Positions 9,417-17,822 of a stretch of 54,602 bases of DNA are shown piece by piece; positions within the stretch are counted from its first letter, which is position 1, and each line of letters begins with the position of its first letter. Origin of the DNA: Bacteroidota bacterium (GTDB lineage: Bacteria; Bacteroidota; Bacteroidia; Chitinophagales; Saprospiraceae); contig JAKQLF010000165.1 of the NCBI GenBank assembly GCA_029567325.1, forward strand, positions 1 to 54,602, written 5' to 3'. Below the pieces are notes generated by a model. The model was given only the letters and a program-made list of their open reading frames with translations. It was not told the origin of the DNA and searched no databases. A program made the translations under genes and the position numbers.

Positions 9417-10412
9417 ATGGAAGAAAGTAACATAATTATATACCAAACTGAAGATGGTTTAACCAAAATACAAACCCGATTAGAGGATGAAACCGTTTGG
9501 CTAACCATTGACCAAATGGCAGAATTATTTCAAAAATCTCGTTCGACCATCAATGAGCATATTTTGAATATTTATGAAGAGCAAGAACTTGAAAATCAAT
9601 TATCTATGAGAAAAATCGGAAATTCCGATTTTTCTACCAAACCTACCAATTATTACAATCTTGATGTTATAATTTCAGTTGGCTATCGTGTGAAAAGTCA
9701 TCAAGGTACAAAGTTTCGTCAATGGGCTACGGCAAGGCTTCGTGAGTATATTGTAAAAGGATTTACAATGAATGACGAATTGTTGAAACAAGCTGGGGGC
9801 GGCAACTACTTTGAAGAATTATTGGCTCGTATACGAGACATACGTTCATCTGAAAAAGTGTTTTGGCGAAAGGTATTGGATATCTATGCTACCAGTATTG
9901 ATTATGATCCTAAATTAGAAATATCTCTGCAGTTTTTTCAAACAGTGCAAAATAAAATGCACTGGTCTGCGCATGGACATACAGCAGCAGAAATTATTTA
10001 TCAACGCATAGATTCAACAAAGCAAAACCTTGGCTTGACCCATTTTAAAGGACACAAACCTACAAAACAAGAAACGGAAATAGCCAAGAACTATTTGAAT
10101 GAGGACGAATTGAATTTGCTGAATAGAATGGTAGCCGCTTATTTGGAGTTGGCAGAATTACAGGCGCTCAATCGAAAACCAATGTATATGAAAGATTGGA
10201 TAGAACGTTTGGACGAATTTGTAAAAATGACAGGGAACAACATTTTAGAAAATGCAGGAACAGTAAGTCACCAACAGGCTCTTCAAAAAGCAAATGCTGA
10301 ATATGAAAAATACAAAGAGCTAACAAAAAATGAGCTATCGGAAGTTGAAAAACACTTTATAGCAAATATGGAGGTTACTGCAAAAAAATTAAATCCTAAA
10401 AAGCAGAAATAA
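9417..10412 (+). CDS. RhuM-family protein, full length
   Basis: RhuM-family proteins (virulence protein RhuM, first described from a Salmonella pathogenicity island) have no settled biochemical role and are often found in mobile or defence regions. Seen: the N-terminal Y-Q-T-E-D-G ... V-W-L-T-I-D-Q-M-A-E-L-F-x-x-S-R-S-T-I-N-E-H-I HTH-like block, Y-Y-N-L-D-V-I-I-S-V-G-Y-R-V-x-S, F-R-Q-W-A-T-x-x-L-R-E-Y-I-V-K-G-F, and Y-F-E-E-L-L-A-R-I-R-D-I-R-S-S-E-K-V-F. The length of 331 aa is normal. A second, truncated member lies 1.4 kb downstream; the two are too different to be a recent duplication. Confidence 0.85.
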   Translation: MEESNIIIYQTEDGLTKIQTRLEDETVWLTIDQMAELFQKSRSTINEHILNIYEEQELENQLSMRKIGNSDFSTKPTNYYNLDVIISVGYRVKSHQGTKFRQWATARLREYIVKGFTMNDELLKQAGGGNYFEELLARIRDIRSSEKVFWRKVLDIYATSIDYDPKLEISLQFFQTVQNKMHWSAHGHTAAEIIYQRIDSTKQNLGLTHFKGHKPTKQETEIAKNYLNEDELNLLNRMVAAYLELAELQALNRKPMYMKDWIERLDEFVKMTGNNILENAGTVSHQQALQKANAEYEKYKELTKNELSEVEKHFIANMEVTAKKLNPKKQK

Positions 10413-10577
10413 AAACTGTGAGAATGTTTGGAAGTTTGATTGTAATGTTTAGTCGAATTATACAAATAGAATAAATATTTGATAATCACCACCATGTAGT
10501 CCTCGAGTGGATGAAATGACATACAAGTAAGCGGGTAGGTATTTAAACACAACAAATAAATAAAATCAAATGAAGTC

Positions 10578-11339
10578 ATGCTTGGATTAATCGTTCAAAT
10601 CTTAATTTCCTGGCTACTGCTGTGGCTTTTTTTCAAAAAGGGCTTGTTGATATTGGGAATTATGCCGACCAAAGGCAGATTTTATGAACTTACCTTTGGT
10701 ATATTAATAGCTGTAGTTTGCTGTACGCTTTACCATTTATCCTTTGTTACATTTATAGATAACAAGTGGATACTAAATAATGAATTTACAAGTCAAAAGT
10801 TATTAGACAGTTCATGGTGGACACTCAATTCGGTTTTATATGAAGAATTAATTTTCAGAGGAGCTTTACTTTATATGTTGATCAAAAAGTTTGGAGAGCT
10901 GACAGCTTGTGTAATTTCCGCAATATGTTTTGGCGTTTATCATTGGTTTACATCTGGAGCATTGGGAAATCCTTTGCAAATGACCATTATTTTCTTCATG
11001 ACGGGAATTTGGGGAGCTATGTTTGCCATTGCTTTTGCAAAAACAAAATCTCTGTATTTGCCAATTGGCCTTCATTTTGGATGGAACTTTATAAGCACTG
11101 TTATTTTTTCACAAGGACCTTTAGGAAAGCAACTTTTACTCATAAGTGGTGAGTATAAATTGAGCGGAGCTTTATCTACGTTGGTTTTTATTTTTCAAGT
11201 TTTAGCAGTTCCGACACTTACTTTTTGGTATCTCAGAATGACTGCAAAAAAGCATAATACTTCCTTTGATACAGAAACAATACCTACCAATAATGGAGCA
11301 GGATTCTCAGGATTAAGGGATGAACAGGATCAGGATTAA
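10578..11339 (+). CDS. CPBP-family intramembrane glutamic endopeptidase
   Basis: CPBP proteases cleave within the membrane using paired Glu and His residues and are often linked to bacteriocin immunity or defence. Seen: several membrane segments, motif 1 Y-E-E-L-I-F-R (Glu89-Glu90, Arg94), motif 2 F-G-V-Y-H-W (His122) and motif 3 L-P-I-G-L-H-F-G-W-N (His166, Asn170). Length 253 aa. It sits between a RhuM gene and a GxxExxY gene on the same strand, a combination that looks like an accessory or defence neighbourhood. Confidence 0.87.
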   Translation: MLGLIVQILISWLLLWLFFKKGLLILGIMPTKGRFYELTFGILIAVVCCTLYHLSFVTFIDNKWILNNEFTSQKLLDSSWWTLNSVLYEELIFRGALLYMLIKKFGELTACVISAICFGVYHWFTSGALGNPLQMTIIFFMTGIWGAMFAIAFAKTKSLYLPIGLHFGWNFISTVIFSQGPLGKQLLLISGEYKLSGALSTLVFIFQVLAVPTLTFWYLRMTAKKHNTSFDTETIPTNNGAGFSGLRDEQDQD

Positions 11340-11369
11340 TAGGATAATTTGATATAAAGGATTTGATAT

Positions 11370-11771
11370 ATGACTTTGGATGAAATAACGTATAAGATAA
11401 ATGGGTGTGCTATGAAGGTTCACAACACTTTGGGTAATGGTTTTCAGGAGGTAATCTATCAAAGGTGTTTAGCGATTGAATTTGATAAAGCTGGTTTGGT
11501 GTTTGGAAGAGAGATAGAACAAACCATTTTTTATGATGGTATTGATGTGGGTACTCGAAGGGCCGATTTTATAGTAGAGGGTCAAATAATTGTTGAATTA
11601 AAAGCAGTAATTAACATGGAAGACGTTCATTTAGCGCAGGCCAAAAATTATGTAGTTGCGTATGATTTTCCAATAGGCTTATTGATAAATTTCGGATCAA
11701 CAAGTTTGCAATTCAAAAAAGTGTTTAATGCCAAATACAACCAAAATCCTCCAAATCTTAAAATTCGGTAA
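11370..11771 (+). CDS. GxxExxY protein (PD-(D/E)XK-like)
   Basis: The family is named from its motif, here G-F-Q-E-V-I-Y (residues 24-30). A nuclease-like core follows: Asp66 in R-R-A-D-F and Glu76-x-Lys78 in I-V-E-L-K-A, which is the PD-(D/E)XK arrangement. The length of 133 aa fits. Members are scattered as orphans in environmental bacteria, often in mobile regions, and their role is unproven. The stop is 16 bp before the truncated RhuM gene, so the two may share a transcript. Confidence 0.85.
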   Translation: MTLDEITYKINGCAMKVHNTLGNGFQEVIYQRCLAIEFDKAGLVFGREIEQTIFYDGIDVGTRRADFIVEGQIIVELKAVINMEDVHLAQAKNYVVAYDFPIGLLINFGSTSLQFKKVFNAKYNQNPPNLKIR

Positions 11772-11787
11772 ATCCTGATACAGACAG

Positions 11788-12225
11788 ATGAATGAAATTA
11801 TCATATACAATACCCAAGACGGAAAAGAAGCCATTTCTTTAATGACCAAAGATGGAACGGTTTGGATGAACCAAAACCAATTGGCTGAACTTTTTGCCAC
11901 CTCTGTGCCTAATATTAGCATGCATGTATCTAAGATATTGAAAGATAAAGAGTTAGATGCAAGTTCAGTTATTAAGTATTACTTAACAACTGCCAATGAT
12001 GGCAAGGAATATGAGGTCGCGTTTTATGCCTTGGATATGATTTTGGCAATAGGATTTAGGGTGCGTAGCATAAGAGGTACCCAGTTTAGAATATGGGCAA
12101 ATACCAACTTAAAAGAGTACCTAATAAAGGGGTTTGTAATGGATGATAATCGTCTGAAAAACTCTGATGGTAGAAATAAAAACATAGTTAGGCGTGAATC
12201 AAGTAGCCAAATCATTCAACAATGA
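11788..12225 (+). pseudogene. Truncated RhuM-family gene
   Basis: The N-terminal RhuM block is intact (I-I-I-Y-N-T-Q-D-G, V-W-M-N-Q-N-Q-L-A-E-L-F, F-Y-A-L-D-M-I-L-A-I-G-F-R-V-R-S, F-R-I-W-A-N, L-I-K-G-F-V-M-D-D) up to the D-G-R at about residue 129. After that the family continues with a Y-F-x-E-L-L-x-R-I-R-D-I-R block. Here it switches to an unrelated tail, N-K-N-I-V-R-R-E-S-S-S, and stops at 145 aa against about 330 normally. GTTAGGC at 12187-12193, immediately after the break, matches the integron core consensus GTTRRRY. The next gene overlaps the stop by ATGA. Confidence 0.75.
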
Positions 12226-13040
12226 AAAGAAAAGATTGGACAGACGAAAAATTGTTTGAAAGACTATTGACAAATAGGTCAAAAAAAACTTATTGGGAAA
12301 ATATCAGTGAACTGAGGAAGCGGCCAAATAAATACGTGTTTGATCGTGCATTTGAATTAATTGAAACTAATAAGGAAAAAGAAATAATTATCGGGATTAA
12401 TATTTTGGCTCAATTTGGCTATAATCCAAGATATAAACAAATTGAGACTGTCAAGATTTGTTTTGGGCTGTTGGAGAAAGAACAAAGTCCTAATGTTATA
12501 GAAGCCATTCTATTAGCTATTTCACATAACAATAAAATTTTAAAAAAGGAACAGATTTTATCTTTAACCGAGCTCAAAACACATAGATTTTCCAAAGTTC
12601 GATTTGCATTGGTTCACGCTTTATCAGGTTTGAAACAGAAGTCCGCAATTGAAACCATAATTGAACTTAGCAATGATAAAGACCATGATATTAGAGATTG
12701 GGCGGTATTTGCCCTTGGATCACAAATCGACACAAAAAATGAAATTATCACTAATGTTTTGTGGGAAAAGACAAGTGATAGCTCAGATATGGTCAGACTT
12801 GAGGCAATTGCAGGATTGGCAAAAAGAAAGGATAAAAGAGTAAAAGAAATTTTGATTCGAGAGTTACAAAATATTGATGAACATGGTTCGATAATATTGG
12901 AAAGTATAAATGACTTTAATGATTTTGATTTTGTTGACTTACTTGAAAAGCAACTGGAGATAAATAAGATCACGCAACAAGTAAATGAAGATTGGTTAAT
13001 AATGACTTTGAGGAAATTAAAAAAGACAGCACAACAATAA
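12222..13040 (+). CDS. HEAT-repeat protein
   Basis: 272 residues, almost entirely helical, with HEAT-type pairs such as F-S-K-V-R-F-A-L-V-H-A-L-S-G-L (about 127-141), D-H-D-I-R-D-W-A-V-F-A-L-G (about 157-169) and S-D-M-V-R-L-E-A-I-A-G-L-A-K-R (about 188-202). HEAT solenoids are protein-interaction scaffolds, and the binding partner here is unknown. It begins inside the stop of the truncated RhuM gene, just after the break point, so it probably arrived with the sequence that cut that gene. Confidence 0.8.
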   Translation: MKRKDWTDEKLFERLLTNRSKKTYWENISELRKRPNKYVFDRAFELIETNKEKEIIIGINILAQFGYNPRYKQIETVKICFGLLEKEQSPNVIEAILLAISHNNKILKKEQILSLTELKTHRFSKVRFALVHALSGLKQKSAIETIIELSNDKDHDIRDWAVFALGSQIDTKNEIITNVLWEKTSDSSDMVRLEAIAGLAKRKDKRVKEILIRELQNIDEHGSIILESINDFNDFDFVDLLEKQLEINKITQQVNEDWLIMTLRKLKKTAQQ

Positions 13041-13202
13041 AAGAGGGTAAAAATGGGTCATTTGGTAGGTTTAAAGTTTAAGACATTTAATTCAAACAAA
13101 GCCTCGTAGGTTCATCCAATTATACATAGGTTCTAGAAAAATCAGTATAATAAAAACAAACAAACATTTTGATGCGCGCATTATCGGTTAGATGGTTAAA
13201 AA

Positions 13203-13234
13203 GCTTTATCGGCAACAAACTTCTGCTATAAAGC
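13203..13234. repeat. Short inverted repeat
   Basis: GCTTTAT (13203-13209) and ATAAAGC (13228-13234) pair perfectly around an 18-nt loop, 14 bp before the next start codon. CGGTTAGAT, containing a GTTRRRY match, lies just upstream near 13185. Either an attC-like remnant or a leader hairpin; the evidence is weak. Confidence 0.3.
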
Positions 13235-13247
13235 GTTACAAAAAGGT

Positions 13248-13745
13248 ATGAAACAACGGTTAATCTTATCATTCTTTCTTGTACTTTTGAGTGGTGCAGC
13301 ATTTGGTCAAACTCAACTTCTTATTGATAGTTTGGTAACAGTTCTTTCTGAAACTAAAAACTCAATTGAAATATCCAAAAAGCCGGAAGCTATTAAGATC
13401 ATAAGTTATGGCCAAAAATCTCTGACATTCCTTTCGAATATTTTTGATGATCAAACATTGACCGAAACTAGATCTGAATTTCAAAATCTGGTATTGACAA
13501 AAGGTGAAATAGCAATAATTTTAGCGGATAAAATTGAATATATGCCTTATGGTAGATTAACAAATATTCAAAATTGTTTATTGGAGTTTTGCAAAGACAA
13601 CCCGAATCTTGTAGAATATTACTTATTTTCAATAAGAAGCAATAATGTCAAAGAATTTCAACGTAGATACAAAGATTGGTTAACAAGTAAAGAAAGAAAA
13701 GAGTGGACACCGTATTTAAATGCCAAAAAGAAAGTCTTCAAATAA
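13248..13745 (+). CDS. Secreted hypothetical protein, 165 aa
   Basis: Signal peptide M-K-Q-R-L-I-L-S-F-F-L-V-L-L-S-G-A-A-F-G cleaved before Q-T-Q. The mature part is helical, with T-R-S-E-F-Q-N-L-V-L-T-K-G-E-I-A-I-I-L-A-D-K-I-E-Y-M-P-Y and a C-terminal F-Q-R-R-Y-K-D-W-L-T-S segment. The helix pattern is familiar from uncharacterised Bacteroidota accessory genes. Probably periplasmic. Function unknown. Confidence 0.7.
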   Translation: MKQRLILSFFLVLLSGAAFGQTQLLIDSLVTVLSETKNSIEISKKPEAIKIISYGQKSLTFLSNIFDDQTLTETRSEFQNLVLTKGEIAIILADKIEYMPYGRLTNIQNCLLEFCKDNPNLVEYYLFSIRSNNVKEFQRRYKDWLTSKERKEWTPYLNAKKKVFK

Positions 13746-13862
13746 CTGTCCAAGCAGAATGTGTAAATGCATTTTCAAATAAAAAAACATGTTTTGTTAA
13801 TCATCACTAAAATATTAAATGCGTGTATACGAGACACTTTCATCTCATTAAGCAATACCAAA

Positions 13863-14816
13863 ATGCACCATAATTTATTACTTTTCATAGCCATCTTAAT
13901 CTTGGCATCGTGTAATGAGATAACGAAGGAGGATCTTAAAGGAAATTGGATTGCAGTACCAAGCGGTAAGGTTCCAGATATTTGGGGATTTAATTTTAAA
14001 GGAGATAGTGTTGAGTTGATTGGAGATTATTCGTTTAAGGAGTCCGGAAAATTCCAAGTCGAAAAAGGAAAATTAAAATTTCACCTTAATAGAGATAATT
14101 TTAAGACTGAGACTGAAATCCTACGATTGGAAGCAGATACACTTTTAATTTTCGATAGTTTAGTTTTTCATAGAAACAGAGAAATCAATAATTTTGACTT
14201 TCAAGAATATGAGCTAATCGGCCATGAGACTAATAGGTTTTTAAGTCAGGAAAAGAAGTTTTTTCGTTCGATTCATTTTTACAAAATAGGGGAAGAAATC
14301 CACTTTAGATTTGGAGATAAACAAGGCGCAATAGAAGATGTTAACCTTTTTTTAGAAGGCGGTCATTCTAACCCAAAAGTTTTAGTTTTCATTGGAAAAG
14401 GAATCAACCTTAAGGATTTGCGCAGCTTGTATTATAGATTTGCCTGGGTACAGAAACTCAATATATTGTTAGGCACAAAGAGAGAGGGGATTTTCGAAAC
14501 TCACGTATTAAATGATCATATCGAAATCTGGTGGGAAGATTTAGCACTTCATATAGCGAATTTAAAGTCTGCTCCGCCTCCTCCGCCCCAGCCTTCAATT
14601 GAGTTTAATTCAAAGGCAAGTTACTTGAAAAACGGGGGCACTGAAATCAAAATATCTACGAAAAAGGACTTTCAAAAAATAGAAGAATTGACAGCTATAG
14701 GAAGATGTGTTGTATCCATAAGTGCAAATTTACCAATAGAAGATTACTTTGAACTGAAGAAAAGATTAAGAAAGTGGAAGCAGGTGAATAAAGAAATAAT
14801 GACGGAGATTGAATGA
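13863..14816 (+). CDS. Lipoprotein of unknown function
   Basis: The frame is open from 13767, but the ATG at 13863 gives a classic lipoprotein signal (M-H-H-N-L-L-L-F-I-A-I-L-I-L-A-S-C, lipobox L-A-S-C with Cys17), so I use it (317 aa). The N-terminal part, with L-K-G-N-W-I-A-V and W-G-F-N-F-K-G-D-S-V, resembles the lipocalin-like 'how well does it fit' domains of Bacteroidota lipoproteins. A proline run (P-P-P-P-P-Q-P) near residue 240 links to a C-terminal alpha/beta domain. Its stop overlaps the next lipoprotein gene by ATGA, pointing to a coupled pair. Confidence 0.65.
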   Translation: MHHNLLLFIAILILASCNEITKEDLKGNWIAVPSGKVPDIWGFNFKGDSVELIGDYSFKESGKFQVEKGKLKFHLNRDNFKTETEILRLEADTLLIFDSLVFHRNREINNFDFQEYELIGHETNRFLSQEKKFFRSIHFYKIGEEIHFRFGDKQGAIEDVNLFLEGGHSNPKVLVFIGKGINLKDLRSLYYRFAWVQKLNILLGTKREGIFETHVLNDHIEIWWEDLALHIANLKSAPPPPPQPSIEFNSKASYLKNGGTEIKISTKKDFQKIEELTAIGRCVVSISANLPIEDYFELKKRLRKWKQVNKEIMTEIE

Positions 14817-15409
14817 TACAAGATTTACTGAAATATTTATGCCCATTGATGCTCTTATTTACTCTGTCGAATTGTTCTATAAGACAAAGTGATTGTGAAG
14901 ACACAAAATTCTACTTTCCGTTTTTGACAGCATCAAATCCTGATATTGGCTTGGACACATTTGTCAACACATGGTACTCTAGTCATTTAAAATCCATGGG
15001 CGAACCCAACCTTATTTGTGAAAGTGATTGTGAAGTAATTAGAATTTTGTATCTGAGCCCGTTTGCTACTTCAGAAATTTATAGAATCAATAAGTGCCAA
15101 GAAGAGGTTATGGGATACTATAAAGGAACTAATGAAGAAAGAGGTCTTGAGGCAGGGGAGCTGGTTCACGAGTTCAAAAAGAAGTTGAGTGAACAGGATT
15201 GGGTAAATATTTCGAATCAATTTACAAAACTAAAATCAACGCGAATTTCCAATGAAACGAGCGCTGGAACTGATGGGAGTGAATGGGTTATAGAACGGCG
15301 AGTGAATTCAAAGTATGAATATATTGACAGATGGTCTCTCCAAATAATAAATAGAGATAAAGAACTATTTGAATATTGTATGGAGATTATAGACTTGGTT
15401 AAACAATGA
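14813..15409 (+). CDS. Lipoprotein of unknown function, coupled to the preceding gene
   Basis: 198 residues with a lipoprotein signal: hydrophobic stretch then L-S-N-C-S, Cys21 being the predicted lipidated residue. Several further Cys (D-C-E-D, I-C-E-S-D-C-E, N-K-C) could form disulphides in the periplasm. It starts inside the stop codon of the preceding lipoprotein gene, so the two are likely translated together and may interact. No family is recognised. Confidence 0.65.
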   Translation: MIQDLLKYLCPLMLLFTLSNCSIRQSDCEDTKFYFPFLTASNPDIGLDTFVNTWYSSHLKSMGEPNLICESDCEVIRILYLSPFATSEIYRINKCQEEVMGYYKGTNEERGLEAGELVHEFKKKLSEQDWVNISNQFTKLKSTRISNETSAGTDGSEWVIERRVNSKYEYIDRWSLQIINRDKELFEYCMEIIDLVKQ

Positions 15410-15908
15410 ATGACTGGTTAAATTATGTTGCTTGTGACCATTATAGCTTGCGTCTTTAAGTCTAAGTTTATGGTTAAGCGAGAAACTGAAAACTTGAAGA
15501 AACTTTGTCGACAATTATATTTAACACCTACTTTGTAGATTGTATGTATCTGATTTAAATTTGATGAAAGCAGTATTGACCTGCAGAATTATTCGATAAT
15601 TGTAAATATTTGATAATCAGTTGAATGTGTTTAATTTGAGGGAAGTGTGGGAGTTAAATTTATGAAAACTAAATTTAGACTATTGGGTTAAATATACCCC
15701 AATGAACTATGAAAATTCCGTTATTTAACCCATTAGGTATCAGTTATTTGACTTTTACTTTCTTTTCAGGCACCATCTATCTTTGAACAAGCTTTATATC
15801 AAATACTAAAATGGTCAGCATTTTAATATTTGGAATAGCCAGAATTGAAGTATAAAAATGCTCTAATACATTTCTACGAAGTAATTTTCCTTATAAAAAT
15901 ATAAAGGT
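15410..15908. other. 499-bp spacer with a long inverted repeat
   Basis: No gene seen. An inverted repeat pairs TGGGTTAAATA (15684-15694) with TATTTAACCCA (15722-15732). Allowing one mismatch the arms extend to 15 bp (15680-15694, 15722-15736). It lies about 170 bp before the ATP-grasp genes, a position suited to an operator or the end of an upstream transcript, but it has no T tract. No clear TAnnTTTG promoter is visible near 15.9 kb. Confidence 0.5.
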
Positions 15909-16829
15909 ATGCATATAATTTTAGGTGATGCCAAAGAGAGCTGGTCTCTTCTTATTTGTAAAGAGTTAAAGTCAAGAAGATTGCCATATCAAATTATTTC
16001 AAACCCTTTTGTGCAGCCATCGCTCTTTTGTTGGAGGTTGGATAATACTCAGTCTAATAGTCAAATAAGTTTGGATGAGCAAGCACCCTTGCAAAGTAGT
16101 GAAATAAGCAGCCTTTTTGTACAGCGTACTTTTGGTTGGATTGACCCAAATGGATGGCAGCCTAATGACTACAGCTATATGCTTTCAGAAATTCAAGCGT
16201 CATTACTTGGATGGATTTGGAGCTTAAATTGTCCTGTTGTCAATAGATTTCCGGCAATTATGTGGTGTCGTCCAGACCTCCCATTCTTATTTTGGCAACC
16301 ACTCCTTAACAAATGTGGCTTGCCCACCTTGGAAACTATTATTACGAATGTAAATGATGATGCTAAAACCTTCGGGTTAATGCATTCAAAAAATACATCA
16401 AATAATGTAGTATATGGTTTACTTACTTCTGAACTTCGATATTTAATTACCAACGATATTGATTGGAATAGTTTAGAAAAAATGCAGCTTTTGTCACCGG
16501 TTTGTTTGACACATCCTCATGGTGCCCCAATATTTGTTTGTATTATCGGTGAAAAGGTAGTTTGGGGCAAATCTTCCTCTAGAATTGAACATTTTGAACC
16601 AGCTTTAATAAATTTTGCAGGATTATTAGAGCTGGATTTTTTGGAAATAGTCCTTGCTCCTGTTAATGATGAAATATTTGTCATAGCTGTTTATCCTATG
16701 CCTTGCTTCGAACACTTTAATGATGTTGCCCGACAAATTATTTCATTTCAGATTGTCCAAGTACTCACTGGAGAAGTAGATAATTGTCATAATAAATTAT
16801 TGTTTTCATCCCAAAATCATTTCGTATGA
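15909..16829 (+). CDS. Degenerate ATP-grasp paralogue (probable pseudo-enzyme)
   Basis: 306 residues that align along their length with the ATP-grasp protein that follows. The N-terminal alpha/beta start matches, then C-P-V-V-N-R (108-113) against C-V-V-L-N-R, then L-L-N-K-C-G-L-P-T-L-E-T-I-I-T-N against the M-V-R-K-C-G-L-L-T-P-P-T-L-V-T-N of the partner. The ATP-site residues are gone: the Lys of V-I-Y-K is Gly170 (V-V-Y-G), the D-x-K of G-I-D-L-K reads F-L-E-I-V, and the metal-binding E-I-N is A-V-Y (260-262). It overlaps the active gene by 4 nt (ATGA at 16826), implying a matched pair. I infer a non-catalytic subunit, for example substrate binding or regulation. A diverged enzyme with another chemistry is possible. 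Confidence 0.7.
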   Translation: MHIILGDAKESWSLLICKELKSRRLPYQIISNPFVQPSLFCWRLDNTQSNSQISLDEQAPLQSSEISSLFVQRTFGWIDPNGWQPNDYSYMLSEIQASLLGWIWSLNCPVVNRFPAIMWCRPDLPFLFWQPLLNKCGLPTLETIITNVNDDAKTFGLMHSKNTSNNVVYGLLTSELRYLITNDIDWNSLEKMQLLSPVCLTHPHGAPIFVCIIGEKVVWGKSSSRIEHFEPALINFAGLLELDFLEIVLAPVNDEIFVIAVYPMPCFEHFNDVARQIISFQIVQVLTGEVDNCHNKLLFSSQNHFV

Positions 16830-17752
16830 TCTTAGTTTGCGGTGGTGTAGCGGATTCCGTAACGGAATTAGTTTGTGCTCGGTTAAAAGATTGTGGTTAT
16901 GCATTCCGATTTCTAGATTTAGGAATTTATCCCGCAGGGTATAAGATTAATTGGCATTGGAAAAACAACAATCCGGAAGGTTATATTTCTGGACCAGATT
17001 GGAGGCTAAATCTCAATGAACTTACAGGTGTTTATGTGCGATTTCTAGGAACTGAAGCACGGATTCCTAATCCAAATTTGCCAACGGATGTAGCACAGGG
17101 AATGTACTTTGAGTATGACACTGGCCTTATGCTCCTTTTGGAGCATTTAAAGTGTGTGGTCCTCAATCGAATAAATGGTGGAATGTCAAACAGTAGTAAA
17201 GTTTATCAAGGCCTTATGGTTAGAAAATGTGGTCTATTGACTCCTCCAACCCTTGTTACAAATGACCCAAAGGCTGTTCATCGTTTTTATGATGAATTTT
17301 ATGGGGAAGTTATTTATAAGTCATTGAGTGGAATTCGGTCTATTGTTAAAAAATTGGATGAAGCTCAATTAGAAAGATTGTCATTATTGCAGCATGGCCC
17401 TGCCCAATTCCAAGCATTAATCCCAGGTGAAAATATAAGAGTACATACAGTAGGTAGTCAAAAATTTTCCACTTTGGTACATTCAGATGTAGTTGACTAC
17501 CGCTATGCGGGACGAGAAGGAGGTAGTGTTCAAATGGAAGAAACAGAGTTACCTTCTGAAATATCTGACGCGTGTTCTTTACTGGCAAAACAACTTGACC
17601 TTTTATTGTCAGGAATAGATCTTAAACTGACACCGGACGGCAAATATTATTGTTTTGAAATAAACCCAAGTCCAGGGTTTTTATATTATGAGAAAAGTAC
17701 CTTACAACCAATTAGTTTGGCAATTGCCAATTTACTTCAGAACGGAAATTAA
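16826..17752 (+). CDS. ATP-grasp ligase, RimK/peptide-maturase-like
   Basis: ATP-grasp ligases activate a carboxylate with ATP and join it to an amine, hydroxyl or thiol; examples are RimK and the microviridin/graspetide maturases. Seen: an N-terminal pre-ATP domain (M-I-L-V-C-G-G), Lys165 in V-I-Y-K-S-L-S-G, Q-F-Q-A-L-I-P-G-E-N-I-R (194-205), and the metal-binding G-I-D-L-K (263-267) and F-E-I-N-P-S-P-G-F (277-285). All expected catalytic positions are present. Length 308 aa, typical for peptide-modifying members. It starts inside the stop of the degenerate paralogue. The 70-bp gap to the Lys/Glu-rich gene suggests that protein as a possible substrate. Substrate identity is inference. Confidence 0.85.
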   Translation: MILVCGGVADSVTELVCARLKDCGYAFRFLDLGIYPAGYKINWHWKNNNPEGYISGPDWRLNLNELTGVYVRFLGTEARIPNPNLPTDVAQGMYFEYDTGLMLLLEHLKCVVLNRINGGMSNSSKVYQGLMVRKCGLLTPPTLVTNDPKAVHRFYDEFYGEVIYKSLSGIRSIVKKLDEAQLERLSLLQHGPAQFQALIPGENIRVHTVGSQKFSTLVHSDVVDYRYAGREGGSVQMEETELPSEISDACSLLAKQLDLLLSGIDLKLTPDGKYYCFEINPSPGFLYYEKSTLQPISLAIANLLQNGN

Positions 17753-17822
17753 AAAATAGAATAATTTATTTTCATGAAATAAATATTTATTAATTCAATT
17801 AACAAAATTAAAAATTATTAAA

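Noticed and set aside
9417-12225. Composite transposon bounded by two RhuM genes
   Set aside because: The two RhuM copies are too different in sequence, are in the same orientation and have no terminal repeats.
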